A model generated the notes under the pieces. The model saw only the letters and a list, made by a program, of their open reading frames with translations. It was not told the origin of the DNA and searched no databases. Made by a program: the position numbers and the translations under genes. A DNA stretch of 64,000 nt. Origin: JAAYDI01 sp052034005. GTDB lineage: Bacteria; Planctomycetota; Planctomycetia; Pirellulales; Pirellulaceae. Position 1 is the first letter of the stretch, and each line of letters begins with the position of its first letter. Shown here one piece after another: positions 43,158 to 53,000 of the stretch. The DNA is taken from contig JBPOJB010000011.1 in NCBI GenBank assembly GCA_052034005.1, positions 62,001 to 126,000 on the forward strand, in the 5' to 3' direction.

Positions 43158-43178
43158 CCCCCCCTTTTTCAAGGGGGG
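43158..43178. repeat. C-rich palindromic element, copy 2
   Basis: The same core (seven C, five T, CAA, six G) as at 43087-43108. The two copies flank a ~50-bp spacer and could be the ends of a small non-autonomous element; no target duplication was recognised. Confidence 0.65.
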
Positions 43179-43256
43179 AACGGGGGGGTCGAGCCATGAG
43201 CAAGATTTACAACCGAGGTAACGACAAACGCTACCCGATAGAACACCTTGATTCTT

Positions 43257-43433
43257 TCACGTCGCCAGCTTGTGGGCCCGAAACTCCCGCGCCACCAAAT
43301 CTCCGATGGAGACCATCTCGTTCTCGATGTCGTCAATGGGCTCGGAACGCCCGGATTCCTCCTCCGCCTCCGCTGCCAACAACGCCGCTACGACAGCCTT
43401 GATCCGTTCTTCTCTGGCCTTGTTTCTTGCCAT
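43257..43433 (-). CDS. Short unknown protein (58 aa) in the decayed island
   Basis: A 58-aa reading frame on the minus strand starts at ATG (43431-43433) with AAAGGAG 6 nt upstream, a very good ribosome binding site. The product reads 'MARNKAREERIKAVVAALL', then an acidic 'AEAEEESGRSEPIDDIE', then 'MVSIGDLVAREFRAHKLA'. It has helical, charged character, like accessory or antitoxin-type small proteins, but no family is recognised. It overlaps no other convincing gene and lies next to an IS4 remnant, so a link to mobile DNA is possible. Confidence 0.5.
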   Translation of the reverse strand: MARNKAREERIKAVVAALLAAEAEEESGRSEPIDDIENEMVSIGDLVAREFRAHKLAT

Positions 43434-43474
43434 CCTTGGCTCCTTTGCCTCATGAGAACATCATCCGTCGAGGT

Positions 43475-43820
43475 ACGCTCAGACTTTGTGAAGTCGCCGC
43501 GGATATGGAGGCGGCGGCGGACCCGACGTGGCTGTGGAAAGGCCGTCTCCATCCCAAGTTGATCGATGGCTTCACGTTCACGATGCCCGACACCCGCAAG
43601 AACCAGGCGCAGTATCCGCAACCGGCGTCCCAGAAGCGTGGCGTAGGACTGCCGATCGCGCGGGTCGTGGCGATCTTGTCGCTGGCGACCGCCTGCGTGA
43701 TGGATCGGGCGTTGGGCCCGTACAAGGGTAAAGAGACGGGGGAGCCGGCCTTGTTGCGGTCACTGCTCGGCAGCTTGGCCCGCGGTGACATCGCCGTGGC
43801 GGATCGGTACTACTGCTCCT
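43475..43820 (+). pseudogene. IS4-family transposase remnant
   Basis: Plus-strand sequence encodes the middle of an IS4-family DDE transposase: 'LIDGFTFTMPDTRKNQAQYP', 'LPIARVVAILSLATACVMDR', 'LGPYKGKETGEPALLRSLLG', 'GDIAVADRYYCSF' (the first catalytic Asp is in the LIDG segment, the second in VADRYY). Both the N-terminal part and the C-terminal part with the third acidic residue are missing, so it is a dead fragment. The sequence after 43820 up to 44062 continues open but no longer resembles transposase or any known protein. No terminal inverted repeats were recognised. Confidence 0.8.
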
Positions 43821-44062
43821 TCATCCGCCGGACCCGAAATCAGGCCGGGCAGTGCGGCCGCGAAATAGCTCTTTCGAGCGGTGTAGTGCTTGGCCGGGCC
43901 CCGCTCCGGCGTTCGTTTCTGACCTATTGTTGCGTAGTGGGACCGCAAGCGCGTGGCGCAGGGTGCGTCCGTACGGGTTGGATCGCCGCCGGCGGCGGCC
44001 GTCCATTCGGGGCTCGGCAGGTCCAGCGCGTGCCAGTCGAGGCACAAGGGGGAGTCGATCGA

Positions 44063-44278
44063 ATGGATCAGGCAGTACTGCAGAAGTGGGATTACTGTGT
44101 GGAAGAGACCAACGGGGTCGACGCACTGCGCGCGATGCTCTCGCGCCTGGGCGACCAGGGTTGGGAGTTGGTCAGCGTCGTGCGGGGGAACGGCACTGAG
44201 CCGGTAGGCCCCGTCAAGACACTGCGTGTCCGCAAAGGCGACGCGTACGCCGCGATCTTCAAGCGCGTCCGCGATTAG
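44063..44278 (+). CDS. Small DUF4177-like protein
   Basis: A 71-aa protein: 'QKWDYCVEETNGVDALRAML', then 'LGDQGWELVSVVRGNG' and ending 'AAIFKRVRD'. The W-x-Y start, G-W-E-L-V core and final F-K-R match the short DUF4177-type family (30S-ribosome-unrelated, unknown function). The ATG has AAGGGGGAG upstream. It lies at the edge of the decayed island, convergent with the next gene (4 nt between stops), and may be an original chromosomal gene rather than part of the island. Confidence 0.7.
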   Translation: MDQAVLQKWDYCVEETNGVDALRAMLSRLGDQGWELVSVVRGNGTEPVGPVKTLRVRKGDAYAAIFKRVRD

Positions 44279-44281
44279 CGA

Positions 44282-45034
44282 TCAGGTCACCAGGGGCGGC
44301 GCGGCCGTGGCGGAGTCTTTGAGGAGTTCGGCCACGAGTTGTTCATCCTGCGCGCGGGGCGCCAGGACCGCGCGGGATCGAATGCGGCGCAGGACCCCTT
44401 TTTCCAATCGCGCACCGAAGTGCGTTGTCTCCAGGGTGCTCTCGCCCCGGTCACGCTCCCAGGCGATTCGTGCGTCCAGCAGATCGGAGTCGAAGACGAT
44501 CTGCCCGTAGCTGCACGAGCCCGCCGGCTCCATGCGCGCGAGCAATGCGGTTGCCGGCGAGGTGATCGGCGCGCGCCGCGGTGACGGCTCGTCGAGCACC
44601 AGCGGCTGGAAGCCGCTCGCCACGCGGTCCGCGGGCAGATAGCTCCATCCGCGGCTGGGAACCGTCGTGGCCAGTCGCGTGCGCGGATCAACATCAAGCG
44701 ACTCGGTCTGCACCGACACGAGCACCTCGATCACGACGCCCGGCGACGCATCAGGTTCGTCGACCATGCGCCAGTACACTTGCGCGCGAACAGGATGCTG
44801 CGCGGTCTCCGCGTATGTGACGATCAGGTCCGATCCGCGCACGTATGCGTCTTCGACGCGCGCAGGCGGGCCCGCAGCGTGCGCATACCACGCAACCTGC
44901 ATGAGCCGTGCGCCCACCAGTTCCGCGTCACCGCATCGCACCTGGTGAACGCCCAGCGCCGGCTGGGCAAATGCGACCTGGGCGCACAATCGCTGCGACT
45001 GCCAGGTGCCGATGGCGTGGTCGAGACGCCACAT
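44282..45034 (-). CDS. Unknown protein, 250 aa
   Basis: A 250-aa protein without signal peptide or membrane segment. Segments such as 'GSDLIVTYAETAQHPVRAQV' and 'VIEVLVSVQTESLDVDPRT' suggest a beta-rich fold. The ATG has GGAGGC 7 nt upstream. No catalytic motif is recognised. Just upstream on the same strand is a candidate structured RNA with terminator (45073-45217), which could attenuate this gene. Homologues in Planctomycetes seem plausible but were not checked. Confidence 0.75.
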   Translation of the reverse strand: MWRLDHAIGTWQSQRLCAQVAFAQPALGVHQVRCGDAELVGARLMQVAWYAHAAGPPARVEDAYVRGSDLIVTYAETAQHPVRAQVYWRMVDEPDASPGVVIEVLVSVQTESLDVDPRTRLATTVPSRGWSYLPADRVASGFQPLVLDEPSPRRAPITSPATALLARMEPAGSCSYGQIVFDSDLLDARIAWERDRGESTLETTHFGARLEKGVLRRIRSRAVLAPRAQDEQLVAELLKDSATAAPPLVT

Positions 45035-45072
45035 GTCATGCCTCCATCTCGAACGAATCAGGCTGCGCGTAC

Positions 45073-45113
45073 AAAAAAAACCCCGCCGTACGCAGCTCGG
45101 CGTAACGGCGGGG
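45073..45113 (-). terminator. Strong intrinsic terminator upstream of the 44282-45034 gene
   Basis: On the minus strand a 13-bp GC-rich stem (45081-45113, one bulged A; CCCCGCCGT paired with ACGGCGGGG) is followed by eight T (45073-45080). It lies 38 nt upstream of the start of the 250-aa gene and downstream of a predicted promoter at 45224-45251. It either ends a small RNA or acts as an attenuator. Confidence 0.85.
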
Positions 45114-45217
45114 CCGGAACAGAGAAGAGGCCGATTGTACCCCGAAGGGCACGCGTATGAATATGAACTCCGATTACCGTGCGAGACACCTTCACGCCGT
45201 CCCACACCAAATCACCG
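45073..45217 (-). ncRNA. Candidate structured small RNA or attenuator leader
   Basis: Between the promoter at 45224-45251 and the terminator at 45073-45113 lies a ~145-nt region with a C(UUCG)G-capped 6-bp hairpin (45137-45152), a very stable fold. No known family (6S, riboswitch, RNase P, tmRNA) was recognised. A short open frame runs through the region but would read through the terminator and has no good ribosome binding site. It may be an independent RNA or the leader of the next gene. Confidence 0.5.
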
Positions 45218-45223
45218 CCCTTG

Positions 45224-45251
45224 ATGATACCAAGATCCCACGCCGTGTCCA
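45224..45251 (-). promoter_or_regulatory. Predicted promoter of the candidate RNA
   Basis: Minus strand: TGGACA (5/6), 16-nt spacer, TATCAT (5/6) preceded by TGG, an extended -10 element. It is among the best promoter matches in the window. The 293-bp stretch from it to 45544 shows no gene. Confidence 0.55.
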
Positions 45252-45544
45252 TAGTTTTGTCCAAAATAGTGCCGGACCGTCCCGGGCCCGGCCAGACCGA
45301 CAGCCCGGCCGTCCCCACCTCCGTTCGCCTCGGCCCGGCCGACCGGCACGGCGCCGGGCGCGTAGCCTCCGCACCGAAGGTGAGGGAAATCAGTATAATC
45401 AGATTGTCCCCGGCGGCGACCAAAGGCTGTCTGTCCCCACTTATGAGCGGATGGTAGTGCGGCGGCCTGAGCTTCCACACGCGGGCTACCGGGGGGAACG
45501 CGACGGACGGTTTCGTATCTCGGCTTGATTGATAAGGCACGCCC

Positions 45545-46360
45545 ATGACGGAGTACTTGGACTTCTGCGAGCAGGTGGCCCGCGCGTGCGGGCACCTGTT
45601 GTTGGAGATGCGTGGGGCGATCACACCCCGGCAGAAGGCGGCCAAGGACCTGGTAACCGAAGCCGATTTCGCGTCGCAGGACATGGCGCGGCGCCTGATC
45701 CACGAGGCGTATCCGGGGCATCGGTTTGTGGGCGAAGAAGACGGGTCTGGCGCGCGCGATCCGGGTGTGGGGTCTGGCGATCCCGAGTCGGAGTATTGCT
45801 GGATCGTCGACCCTTTAGACGGCACGCTCAACTACGTTCGGCAGTTGCCCAACTACTGTGTGTCTGTGGCTTTGCGGCGTGGGGATCGGATCTTAGCGGG
45901 CGCCGTGTACGATCCGGTGCAACGCGAGTGTTATTCTGCGGCTCTCGGTCGTGGCGCGATGCTCAATGGGACTCCGATTCGTCCGAGTGGTTGTGGGGAG
46001 ATGGCTCAGGCGCTGATCGCGGCCGGTCTGCCGGCGGACGTGGAGCGTGATTCACCGGACGTTCGGCGGCTGATCGAGGTGATGCATCGGTCTCAGGCCA
46101 TCCGGCGGCTGGGCTCAGCGGCCCTGACGCTGTGCTACGTGGCGATGGGGCGTTTGGACGCCTACTGGGCGACTAGCGTGAAGATTTGGGATGTGGCGGC
46201 GGGGCAGTTGATTGTGCGGGAGGCGGGCGGTTGCCTCACGGGGCCTGCGGGCGATCCGTTCGATTTGGACGATCCCCAACTGGTCACTGCGGGCACCTCA
46301 CGCCTGCACAGCGAGCTCCTGGCGGCGCTTGCCGACGCGTCACAAGTGCCGCATAAGTAG
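45545..46360 (+). CDS. Inositol monophosphatase family protein
   Basis: A 271-aa Mg-dependent phosphatase of the IMPase/CysQ superfamily. Metal-binding motifs: 'FVGEEDG' (Glu), 'DPLDGTLNYV' (D-P-L-D-G-T) and 'WDVAAG', with 'GSAALTLCYVAMGRLDAYW'. It could hydrolyse inositol phosphate, fructose-1,6-bisphosphate or 3'-phosphoadenosine compounds; the precise substrate cannot be told. It precedes the two giant genes by 106 bp on the same strand. Confidence 0.93.
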   Translation: MTEYLDFCEQVARACGHLLLEMRGAITPRQKAAKDLVTEADFASQDMARRLIHEAYPGHRFVGEEDGSGARDPGVGSGDPESEYCWIVDPLDGTLNYVRQLPNYCVSVALRRGDRILAGAVYDPVQRECYSAALGRGAMLNGTPIRPSGCGEMAQALIAAGLPADVERDSPDVRRLIEVMHRSQAIRRLGSAALTLCYVAMGRLDAYWATSVKIWDVAAGQLIVREAGGCLTGPAGDPFDLDDPQLVTAGTSRLHSELLAALADASQVPHK

Positions 46361-46466
46361 GTGGTTATCGCAGGGGGTGTTGCGGCGCAAGGGGGCCCTC
46401 CGGGCAGGTCGCGTGTGGGGGCAGGCCGTCCGTCCGTCCGGCTCTTGGGCAACCGGCGGGAAGAAA

Positions 46467-49400
46467 ATGATTGGCAGGTGGGAGCGGCGGGCCTACACTA
46501 GAATCTTGGCTCGTCTTTGCCTATCTCCTGTGCAACTGAAATACCAGATACGTCGGCCGACGTATCGCTTCGTGGGCGTGATCGCCGTGCGTGGTTGGTG
46601 GCTACTCCTGACCCTTGTCCTCCTGCTGGGCCAGCCCGGGATGGCTGGCCGTCTGGCGGCCCAACCATCATTGCAGCCCTCGGGAGGCGTCCCATCCGCG
46701 CCCCCGCCGGTGGAAGAGGTCAAGCCGGGCGGGTTCTATTTGAAGAACGAGAAAGGCGTGCTCGTTTACGTGCCGGACATCTCGTACGAGCAGTTCGAAG
46801 AGTTGCTCAAGATTCACCGCAATCTGACGGACTTGCAGTTGCCCGCGTTCGTGATGGAGGACATGGTGGTCGGTGCCCGCGTGTCCGGCGACCGGCTGGA
46901 CATGGACGTGAAGTTCACGTTTGAGGGTCGGGCGCTGGATGGGGTTGCCGCCGGCGCGTGGCTGCCCGTGCCGTTGCGATTTGGCAACGCGTTCCTGACC
47001 CAGGAGCCGGTGTTTGAAGGTCCGGGCAAGCACTTCCTGACGTTCGACAGCGGGCAGGGCGGCTACGTTTGTTGGCTCCAGGCCGGCGGTGACGCCGCGC
47101 ACATCGTGACGCTGCACCTGCAGGCGCCGATCGATCACGTTGGCGGCGAATCGCGCGTCGTCCTGTTCCTGCCGACCCCTCTGGCGTCTGCCTTGAATCT
47201 GGACGTACCCGAGAAGCTGGCGGAGGGGTTCGTGCGGGATCTGGCAGACGCGGCGGGGCGACCGCTGGCGTTCGAATCGACGCCGGAAGGTCACGGCCGA
47301 TTCACCGCACGGGGCGTGCGCGGGGATATCTCTTTGAACTGGCACGGTTCGAGCAATGTTGAGGAAGCGGCGGACCGGCGGCTGGACGTGTTGGGTGAGA
47401 TCGTGGTCACGGCCGATGAGGTGCTGCAGGAGGTTTCCGTGGAAGGGCACTTCACGGTGCGCGGGTTCGGCGGGCCGATCGAGAGTTTCCAGGTCCGGTT
47501 GCCGTCCGGCATGCGGTGGCGGGAATCGCAGGCGACCGGCTATACGGTGCGCCCTCTGCCGGTTGCCGACACGACGGCGGCGGATCCGATGGTCGAGGTG
47601 CGTCTGGACCGGGCCACGACGGGCGAGGTGGAAGTCGTCTTGCAGGCGGAGATCCCCGCAACGGCCGCCGACTCGGCCACGGCGCTGACCGTCTCGAAGC
47701 TGGTGGATCAGACGTTGGAATTCGAGCCGGCCCGGTTCGAGTTCCTGGGCGCAGTGCGACATCACGGCCACATTGATCTGGTGGTGCGCGGCGACTGGAC
47801 GTTCGAGGACCGCGATGATCCGGACAACCCCGAGTTCCCACGCGTGGATGCGGGCGATGGGCTGGCGAGCCCCTCCGTAGCGGCGGCCCGGTATCGTTAT
47901 TTCAATCAGCAGCGGTCTCTGAGAGTCGCCATCCGGCAGAAGGCGACGCGGATCAACGTCGAACCGCTGTACACGGTCCATGTGGACGCTCAGCAAGCGC
48001 GGTTGACGGCCGAACTGGTGTGCAGCACCAGCGGGTCGCGGGCGAGCCCTCTGACCGTCCGGTTGCCGTTCTGGACCGTTGAGATCGTGCGGTACGTGGG
48101 CATTGACAATGCTCAGGCCGTGGATGTCACGGCCAACCCGCTGATCGTGCCGATCCCGGCCGGAGTCCGAACGGGGAGACAATTCAAGCTGAGGATCGAG
48201 GCGCGTCAGGACTTGACGGCCGGGGTCGTCACCGGGACCAGTCCGTTGAGTCTGGTCTTACCGCTCTTGGAACCGGCCAATCCGTCGCGCGCCACGGTGA
48301 TTGTCAGCCCGGCGACGGTGGCGATTGTCCCGGCAGACAACGTGCTGTTGACGCCCCGGCCGCAACAGATGACCGCGCTCTCGGCGTTGGCCGCGCCGAT
48401 CGCCGCGGGCGGCAACGGTGGCGCGCTGGCCGGCAGTGAGGGCGCGCCGCCGGACGACGGGAACCTGCCGGGCGCCGCCGGGACGAAGCGGCTCTATTAC
48501 CGCGACCGGGGACCGTCGGACCAGCAGGCTCAGTTCATTGCGGACCTGCGCGTGCAGCCGCAGGCGATTTCAGTCCGGGTCGCCAGCACGGTCACGCTTA
48601 CGCGGACTTCGTACACGGTCCAGCAGCGGTTCTCGTACCACGTGCAGTACGAGCCGGTGGACGCTGTGACGTTCGCGCTGCCGGAGTCGTGGGCCTCGGA
48701 CACGGCGCTGGGCTTCCTGGTCAAGCTGGGCCACCAGGAGCTGTTCCCCGCGATCGGGCCGGGGCCGGGCAGCGCGCGGCCGCGGGTCCAGGTGCGGCTC
48801 CCGGAACCCACGCTCGGGCCGCTCGAGTTGACCGTCACGCACCCGCCGCAGCTGCTGGAGGGTCTGTCGGCCGATGCGGACTGCCAGTTATCCTTGCCGT
48901 TGCTGATCCCGACGACGGGGCGCGACAGCAACACGCTGGTAGTCGATCAGAGCTTGACCGTGTTGCGCGTCGACCCGCTCCGTGTGGAGCCGGTGGGTGA
49001 CGCCTGGATCGTGGACGAAGCGCAGTCGGGCGGCGACAAACTCGTTCTGGCGACTACGGTCGAAGGCAAGGCGCCGGTGCTCCGAGTATCCTTGCGCGGC
49101 GCCAGCCCGGCCGGCGCCACGGTCCTCAACCAGGTCTGGATTCAGTCCTGGTTCACGCATCAGCAGCGTCGCGATCGGGCGGTTTTCCGTATCTGGACGC
49201 GCGCCGCGCAAGTGCGTGTGAAGCTGCCGCGGTCGGCGGACGCCGACCTGCATCTCGTGAAGCTGGCGGTCGATCGGCGCGAGGTGACGCTCGACGCGTC
49301 CGGGTCCGGCGGGGAGCTGATGGTGCCGGTGGCGGCGGTCCCGCAAGCCGCCCTGCGGGAGCATGTCCTGGAGGTCTGGTATGTGGTGGCGCCGCACGAG

Positions 49401-50090
49401 CGTGCGCGCGGGCCTCTGGACCTGGAAGCCGCCACGCTCGACGCACTGGATCGCGTGGAGCGGACCTATTGGCAAGTGATTCTGCCTGGCAACGAGGTCG
49501 TGGTGGGCTGCGACCCGCGCATGATGGCCGACCGGCGGTGGCAATGGGACAGCGTGGGCTGGCGGCGGCAGCCGGCCCGGGACCAGGCGGAGCTGGAGCA
49601 GTGGATTGGCGCATCGCCCCAGGACCCGGCGCCTGCGGGGACGAACTCCTATCTGTACACCACTCTGGGTGCGGTCAACCGGCTGGAGCTGGTGACGACA
49701 TCGCGCGCGGGGATCCTATTGGTCTGTTCCAGCTTGTCGTTGGCCTGCGGGCTGTTGTTGTTGTACGTGCCGGCCTTGCGGCATCCCGCGCTGCTGCTGG
49801 CCGCGGGCGTGGCGACCGTGGCGGCCGGCCTGTGGTGGCCGGACTGGGCGATCCTCTTCGCCCAGGGCGCGCTGGTTGGCGTGCTGCTGGCGGTGATCGC
49901 GGCGGTGTTCCGGCAGGCGTTGCGGCGCGCGTACGCTGTCAAGCCGGCCGTGCAGGGCCGCGCGCAGTTCTCGGACTCCAAGATCAAGGTGCTCGACAAG
50001 GGCGCGGTGCGCCCGGAGGGCAGTTCGAAGATCACGGTCACGGTATCGCCGATGTCGGTTCCGACTACCGCTGCGGATTCCAAGCCATGA
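46467..50090 (+). CDS. Giant exported membrane-anchored protein, module A
   Basis: A 1,207-aa protein of unknown function. Signal-anchor at residues about 38-60 ('RGWWLLLTLVLLLGQPGMAG'), a segment 'LVYVPDISYEQFEELLKIHR' just after, about 1,000 residues of beta-rich sequence, then three membrane helices at about 1,081-1,148 ('LVCSSLSLACGLLLLYVP', 'LLLAAGVATVAAGLWW', 'GALVGVLLAVIAAVF') and a ~60-residue tail. A GTG at 46578 would give a shorter signal peptide. Its start motif and end bundle recur twice in the next gene, which overlaps it by ATGA. No enzyme motif is recognised. Confidence 0.85.
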   Translation: MIGRWERRAYTRILARLCLSPVQLKYQIRRPTYRFVGVIAVRGWWLLLTLVLLLGQPGMAGRLAAQPSLQPSGGVPSAPPPVEEVKPGGFYLKNEKGVLVYVPDISYEQFEELLKIHRNLTDLQLPAFVMEDMVVGARVSGDRLDMDVKFTFEGRALDGVAAGAWLPVPLRFGNAFLTQEPVFEGPGKHFLTFDSGQGGYVCWLQAGGDAAHIVTLHLQAPIDHVGGESRVVLFLPTPLASALNLDVPEKLAEGFVRDLADAAGRPLAFESTPEGHGRFTARGVRGDISLNWHGSSNVEEAADRRLDVLGEIVVTADEVLQEVSVEGHFTVRGFGGPIESFQVRLPSGMRWRESQATGYTVRPLPVADTTAADPMVEVRLDRATTGEVEVVLQAEIPATAADSATALTVSKLVDQTLEFEPARFEFLGAVRHHGHIDLVVRGDWTFEDRDDPDNPEFPRVDAGDGLASPSVAAARYRYFNQQRSLRVAIRQKATRINVEPLYTVHVDAQQARLTAELVCSTSGSRASPLTVRLPFWTVEIVRYVGIDNAQAVDVTANPLIVPIPAGVRTGRQFKLRIEARQDLTAGVVTGTSPLSLVLPLLEPANPSRATVIVSPATVAIVPADNVLLTPRPQQMTALSALAAPIAAGGNGGALAGSEGAPPDDGNLPGAAGTKRLYYRDRGPSDQQAQFIADLRVQPQAISVRVASTVTLTRTSYTVQQRFSYHVQYEPVDAVTFALPESWASDTALGFLVKLGHQELFPAIGPGPGSARPRVQVRLPEPTLGPLELTVTHPPQLLEGLSADADCQLSLPLLIPTTGRDSNTLVVDQSLTVLRVDPLRVEPVGDAWIVDEAQSGGDKLVLATTVEGKAPVLRVSLRGASPAGATVLNQVWIQSWFTHQQRRDRAVFRIWTRAAQVRVKLPRSADADLHLVKLAVDRREVTLDASGSGGELMVPVAAVPQAALREHVLEVWYVVAPHERARGPLDLEAATLDALDRVERTYWQVILPGNEVVVGCDPRMMADRRWQWDSVGWRRQPARDQAELEQWIGASPQDPAPAGTNSYLYTTLGAVNRLELVTTSRAGILLVCSSLSLACGLLLLYVPALRHPALLLAAGVATVAAGLWWPDWAILFAQGALVGVLLAVIAAVFRQALRRAYAVKPAVQGRAQFSDSKIKVLDKGAVRPEGSSKITVTVSPMSVPTTAADSKP

Positions 50091-53000
50091 CATGTCGGGC
50101 CGCGCTGTCGCTGGGGCTGTTGACGTTCGCCGCCCTGCAGGCGACCTGCATGCCGGTGTGCGCGGACGAGGCGTCCGGCGGGTCGCCGCCCGTGCGGTAT
50201 CGTCGAGTGCTGGTTCCTCAGGAGTCGCTGAGCCAGCGCACGCGCGGGTACCTGCCGATCGAGCGGGAGAAGTTCCAGGCGCTGCTCGCGGACATCGCTC
50301 AGCGCCACCGTGCCGTACCCGCCGGCGCGGTGTGGATCGAATCAGCCGAATACCGGGCCACCTACGCGGGCGGCCCGGAGGGTCAACTGGTGTCCGGCCT
50401 GGCCCGGTTGCAGATCACCCATACGGCCGCCGAGCCGGTCGCGTTGTCGCTGGCGCCGTGGGGCTTGGCGGCGGGCGAGGGCACCTGGCAGGCCGGTGCG
50501 GCGAGCCGCCCGGCAACGATCGGTTCGGACGCGGCGGGCAACCTGGCGGTGATGGTGCCCGAGAGCGGCACGCTGTGCGTGCCGTGGACGCTGTGCGGGA
50601 CGACCGATCCATGGGGCGCATGCCGCTTCGACATGGCTCTGGCCGCCGCGCCGCTCAGTCGCATCATCCTGGACGTACCGAGCGACTTCGAGGTGCGGGT
50701 GGACCACGGCCTGGTGACTCCGCCTGCGAGCACGATGGACGCGTCCGCGGGCGGGCCGGCATCGGCGGGCTTGCGGCCGTGGGTCGTGGAGCTGGGAGGC
50801 CAGTCGCGGTGCGCGCTGACCGTAGCGCCCGGCCAGCCGAACCACCGTCGGCGTCAGTTGGTCAATGTCCAACAGGACACGACCTACCGGCTCACCGATA
50901 ACGGGCTGGAGATCGTGTGCGGCATCGGGCTGGAGATCCAACGTGAACCGCTGGCGGAGTTGCGCTTGGACGTCGATGCTGAGGTCCAAGTGACGGCGGT
51001 GCGATTGGGCAACGTCGACGTGGACTGGGGTGCCGTCCCGAGTGACGATGGTCGCGGCCAGACGGTTCGTGTCCAGTTTGCCGAGCGTCTGACCGGCGTC
51101 CACGCGCCGTTGCAGGTGTCGGGCCTCGCCCCGCTGCACACCGGCACGCTCTGGCGTCTGCCGGCGTTCCGGCCGCAGGGCGTGCTCTGGCGGCAGGGGA
51201 CGATGTCGATCATCGTACCCGAGACGCTGGAGTTGCGTCATCTGTCAACCCACAACGCGCGGCAATCGGCGATCAGCACGTTGGGCCAGGACGGCGCGGC
51301 GGAGCAATCGGTGTTCGAGCTCTTCGGCGCGGATGGCGCGCTGGATGTGAACCTGGCCCGGCGCGCCAGGGGGATCGTCGCGGAGCTGGGCACCACCATT
51401 GACCTGGACTCCGGAGCCGTCGCCGCTCAAACGCTCGCGGATCTGCACTGTCGCTTCGGCGAGTGCTTCGTCGTGGAAGCCGATATCCCCAACCGCTGGA
51501 CCATCGACGGGATCGACGCGGAGCCGGCCGATGCGCTCTACGATTATCAGGTCGTGGCCTACGAGGCCGAACATCGCCGCGTCCAGATTCAGCTCGGTCG
51601 CCCGTTGACCGCCCAGGCGCCGTTGCGGCTGAAGGTCCGTGCCCATCGCCTCCCCACGTTCCCGCTGACGGCCCAGGACCTGCGTCCCGTGGAGTTCGTG
51701 GGCGCCAGCTATGCCCGGCGACTGGTGGCGGTGGCTCCGGGCGCGAACTACCGCCTGGAGCTGGCGGGAGACAGCGGTGTGCAGCGCGAAGATCCAGGCC
51801 GGCTTGCGCCGGCCGACGCGGGCCGGGTCACGGCCCGGGCCGGCAGCCTGCTGTTTGAGGATGACGATCGGGCGCGCGCCCTGCGCGTCGATCTGTCACG
51901 CGAGGACCCGCAGTACGCGGCAGCCGTGTATGTCGATGTGGCGGCGCACGTGGATGCGGACACGAACATGCTGTCTTGCGTCGAGTCGTATCGGATCGTC
52001 TGCACGCCCGAGTCGACGCCGGTCCCTCAACTCCAGGTCCACCTCTCAGAACCTCGGCGGGCCGACCTGGCCTGGCAGTTCGTCGGCGACTCGAACGCCG
52101 TGCTGGCTGTGCGGCGGGTGAGCGGCGAGCAGCTGGCCAGCGGCCGACCGCGCGCGGGCGAGACCTGGCAGATCAACCTCCGCCGCCCTCAGGCGACTCC
52201 GTTCGAAATCCGCGGCCAACGCACGACGCGGGCCGACGAGCCGTCCGCCACGCACGGACCTGCCGCCAAGACAGGCGATGACCAGGATGGCTTGACCGTC
52301 TCGCTGGCGACACTCCCGGCCGCCGTCTCCCATGAAGGCCTGCTGACCATCCGGTCGATGGATGGCACCCACTTGTCCGTGACGGCCAGCCGCGTCAAGC
52401 CGATCCCCAGCGTGCCGTCGCCGCCGGGCGACTGCCCGACCTCCCGCGCCTGTTATCGATTCGACGCCTCCCGCAACGCCAACGTGTCGATCCGCCCTGT
52501 CCGCTCGTTCCGCGACGGCGCCAGCCTCTGGGTCTGGAGTTGCCAGATGGCATCCCAGTACCTGGCCACGGGCGAAGCGATCCATGCCGCGACGTTCCTG
52601 ATGGAGAGCAACGGAGGAACCGATCTGCGGGTCCGCCTGCCGGAGGGCTGTACGTTCCAGGGTGTGGCGGTCAACGGCGCGGAAGTCAGCCATGCGCTGA
52701 GCGTCGCGGCGGACGGCTGGCAGACCGTCCCGTTGCCGGTCGGGAACCGGTTCCCACGAGTCGAGCTGACCTATCGCGAGGAGGGGCCGCCGTTGCGCTG
52801 CTGGCGGCGGCTGGCCGTGCAGATGCCCGACGTGAATGTCCCCGTGCTGGATCGGCGCTGGAGCGTCTGGTTGCCGCCCAGCTATCGGCCGGTGGGGATG
52901 TGGAGCGACCGCGCGCAGTCGTTCGATCCTGCGCCGCGTTGGACGCAGCGGTTGCTCGGGCCGTTGGCGGCGGACTCCGCGCCCTCCCCGCTGCGACTGT

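Noticed and set aside
45058..45831. A 257-codon minus-strand frame covering the candidate RNA
   Set aside because: It reads through a strong intrinsic terminator and overlaps the IMPase gene; no ribosome binding site or domain.
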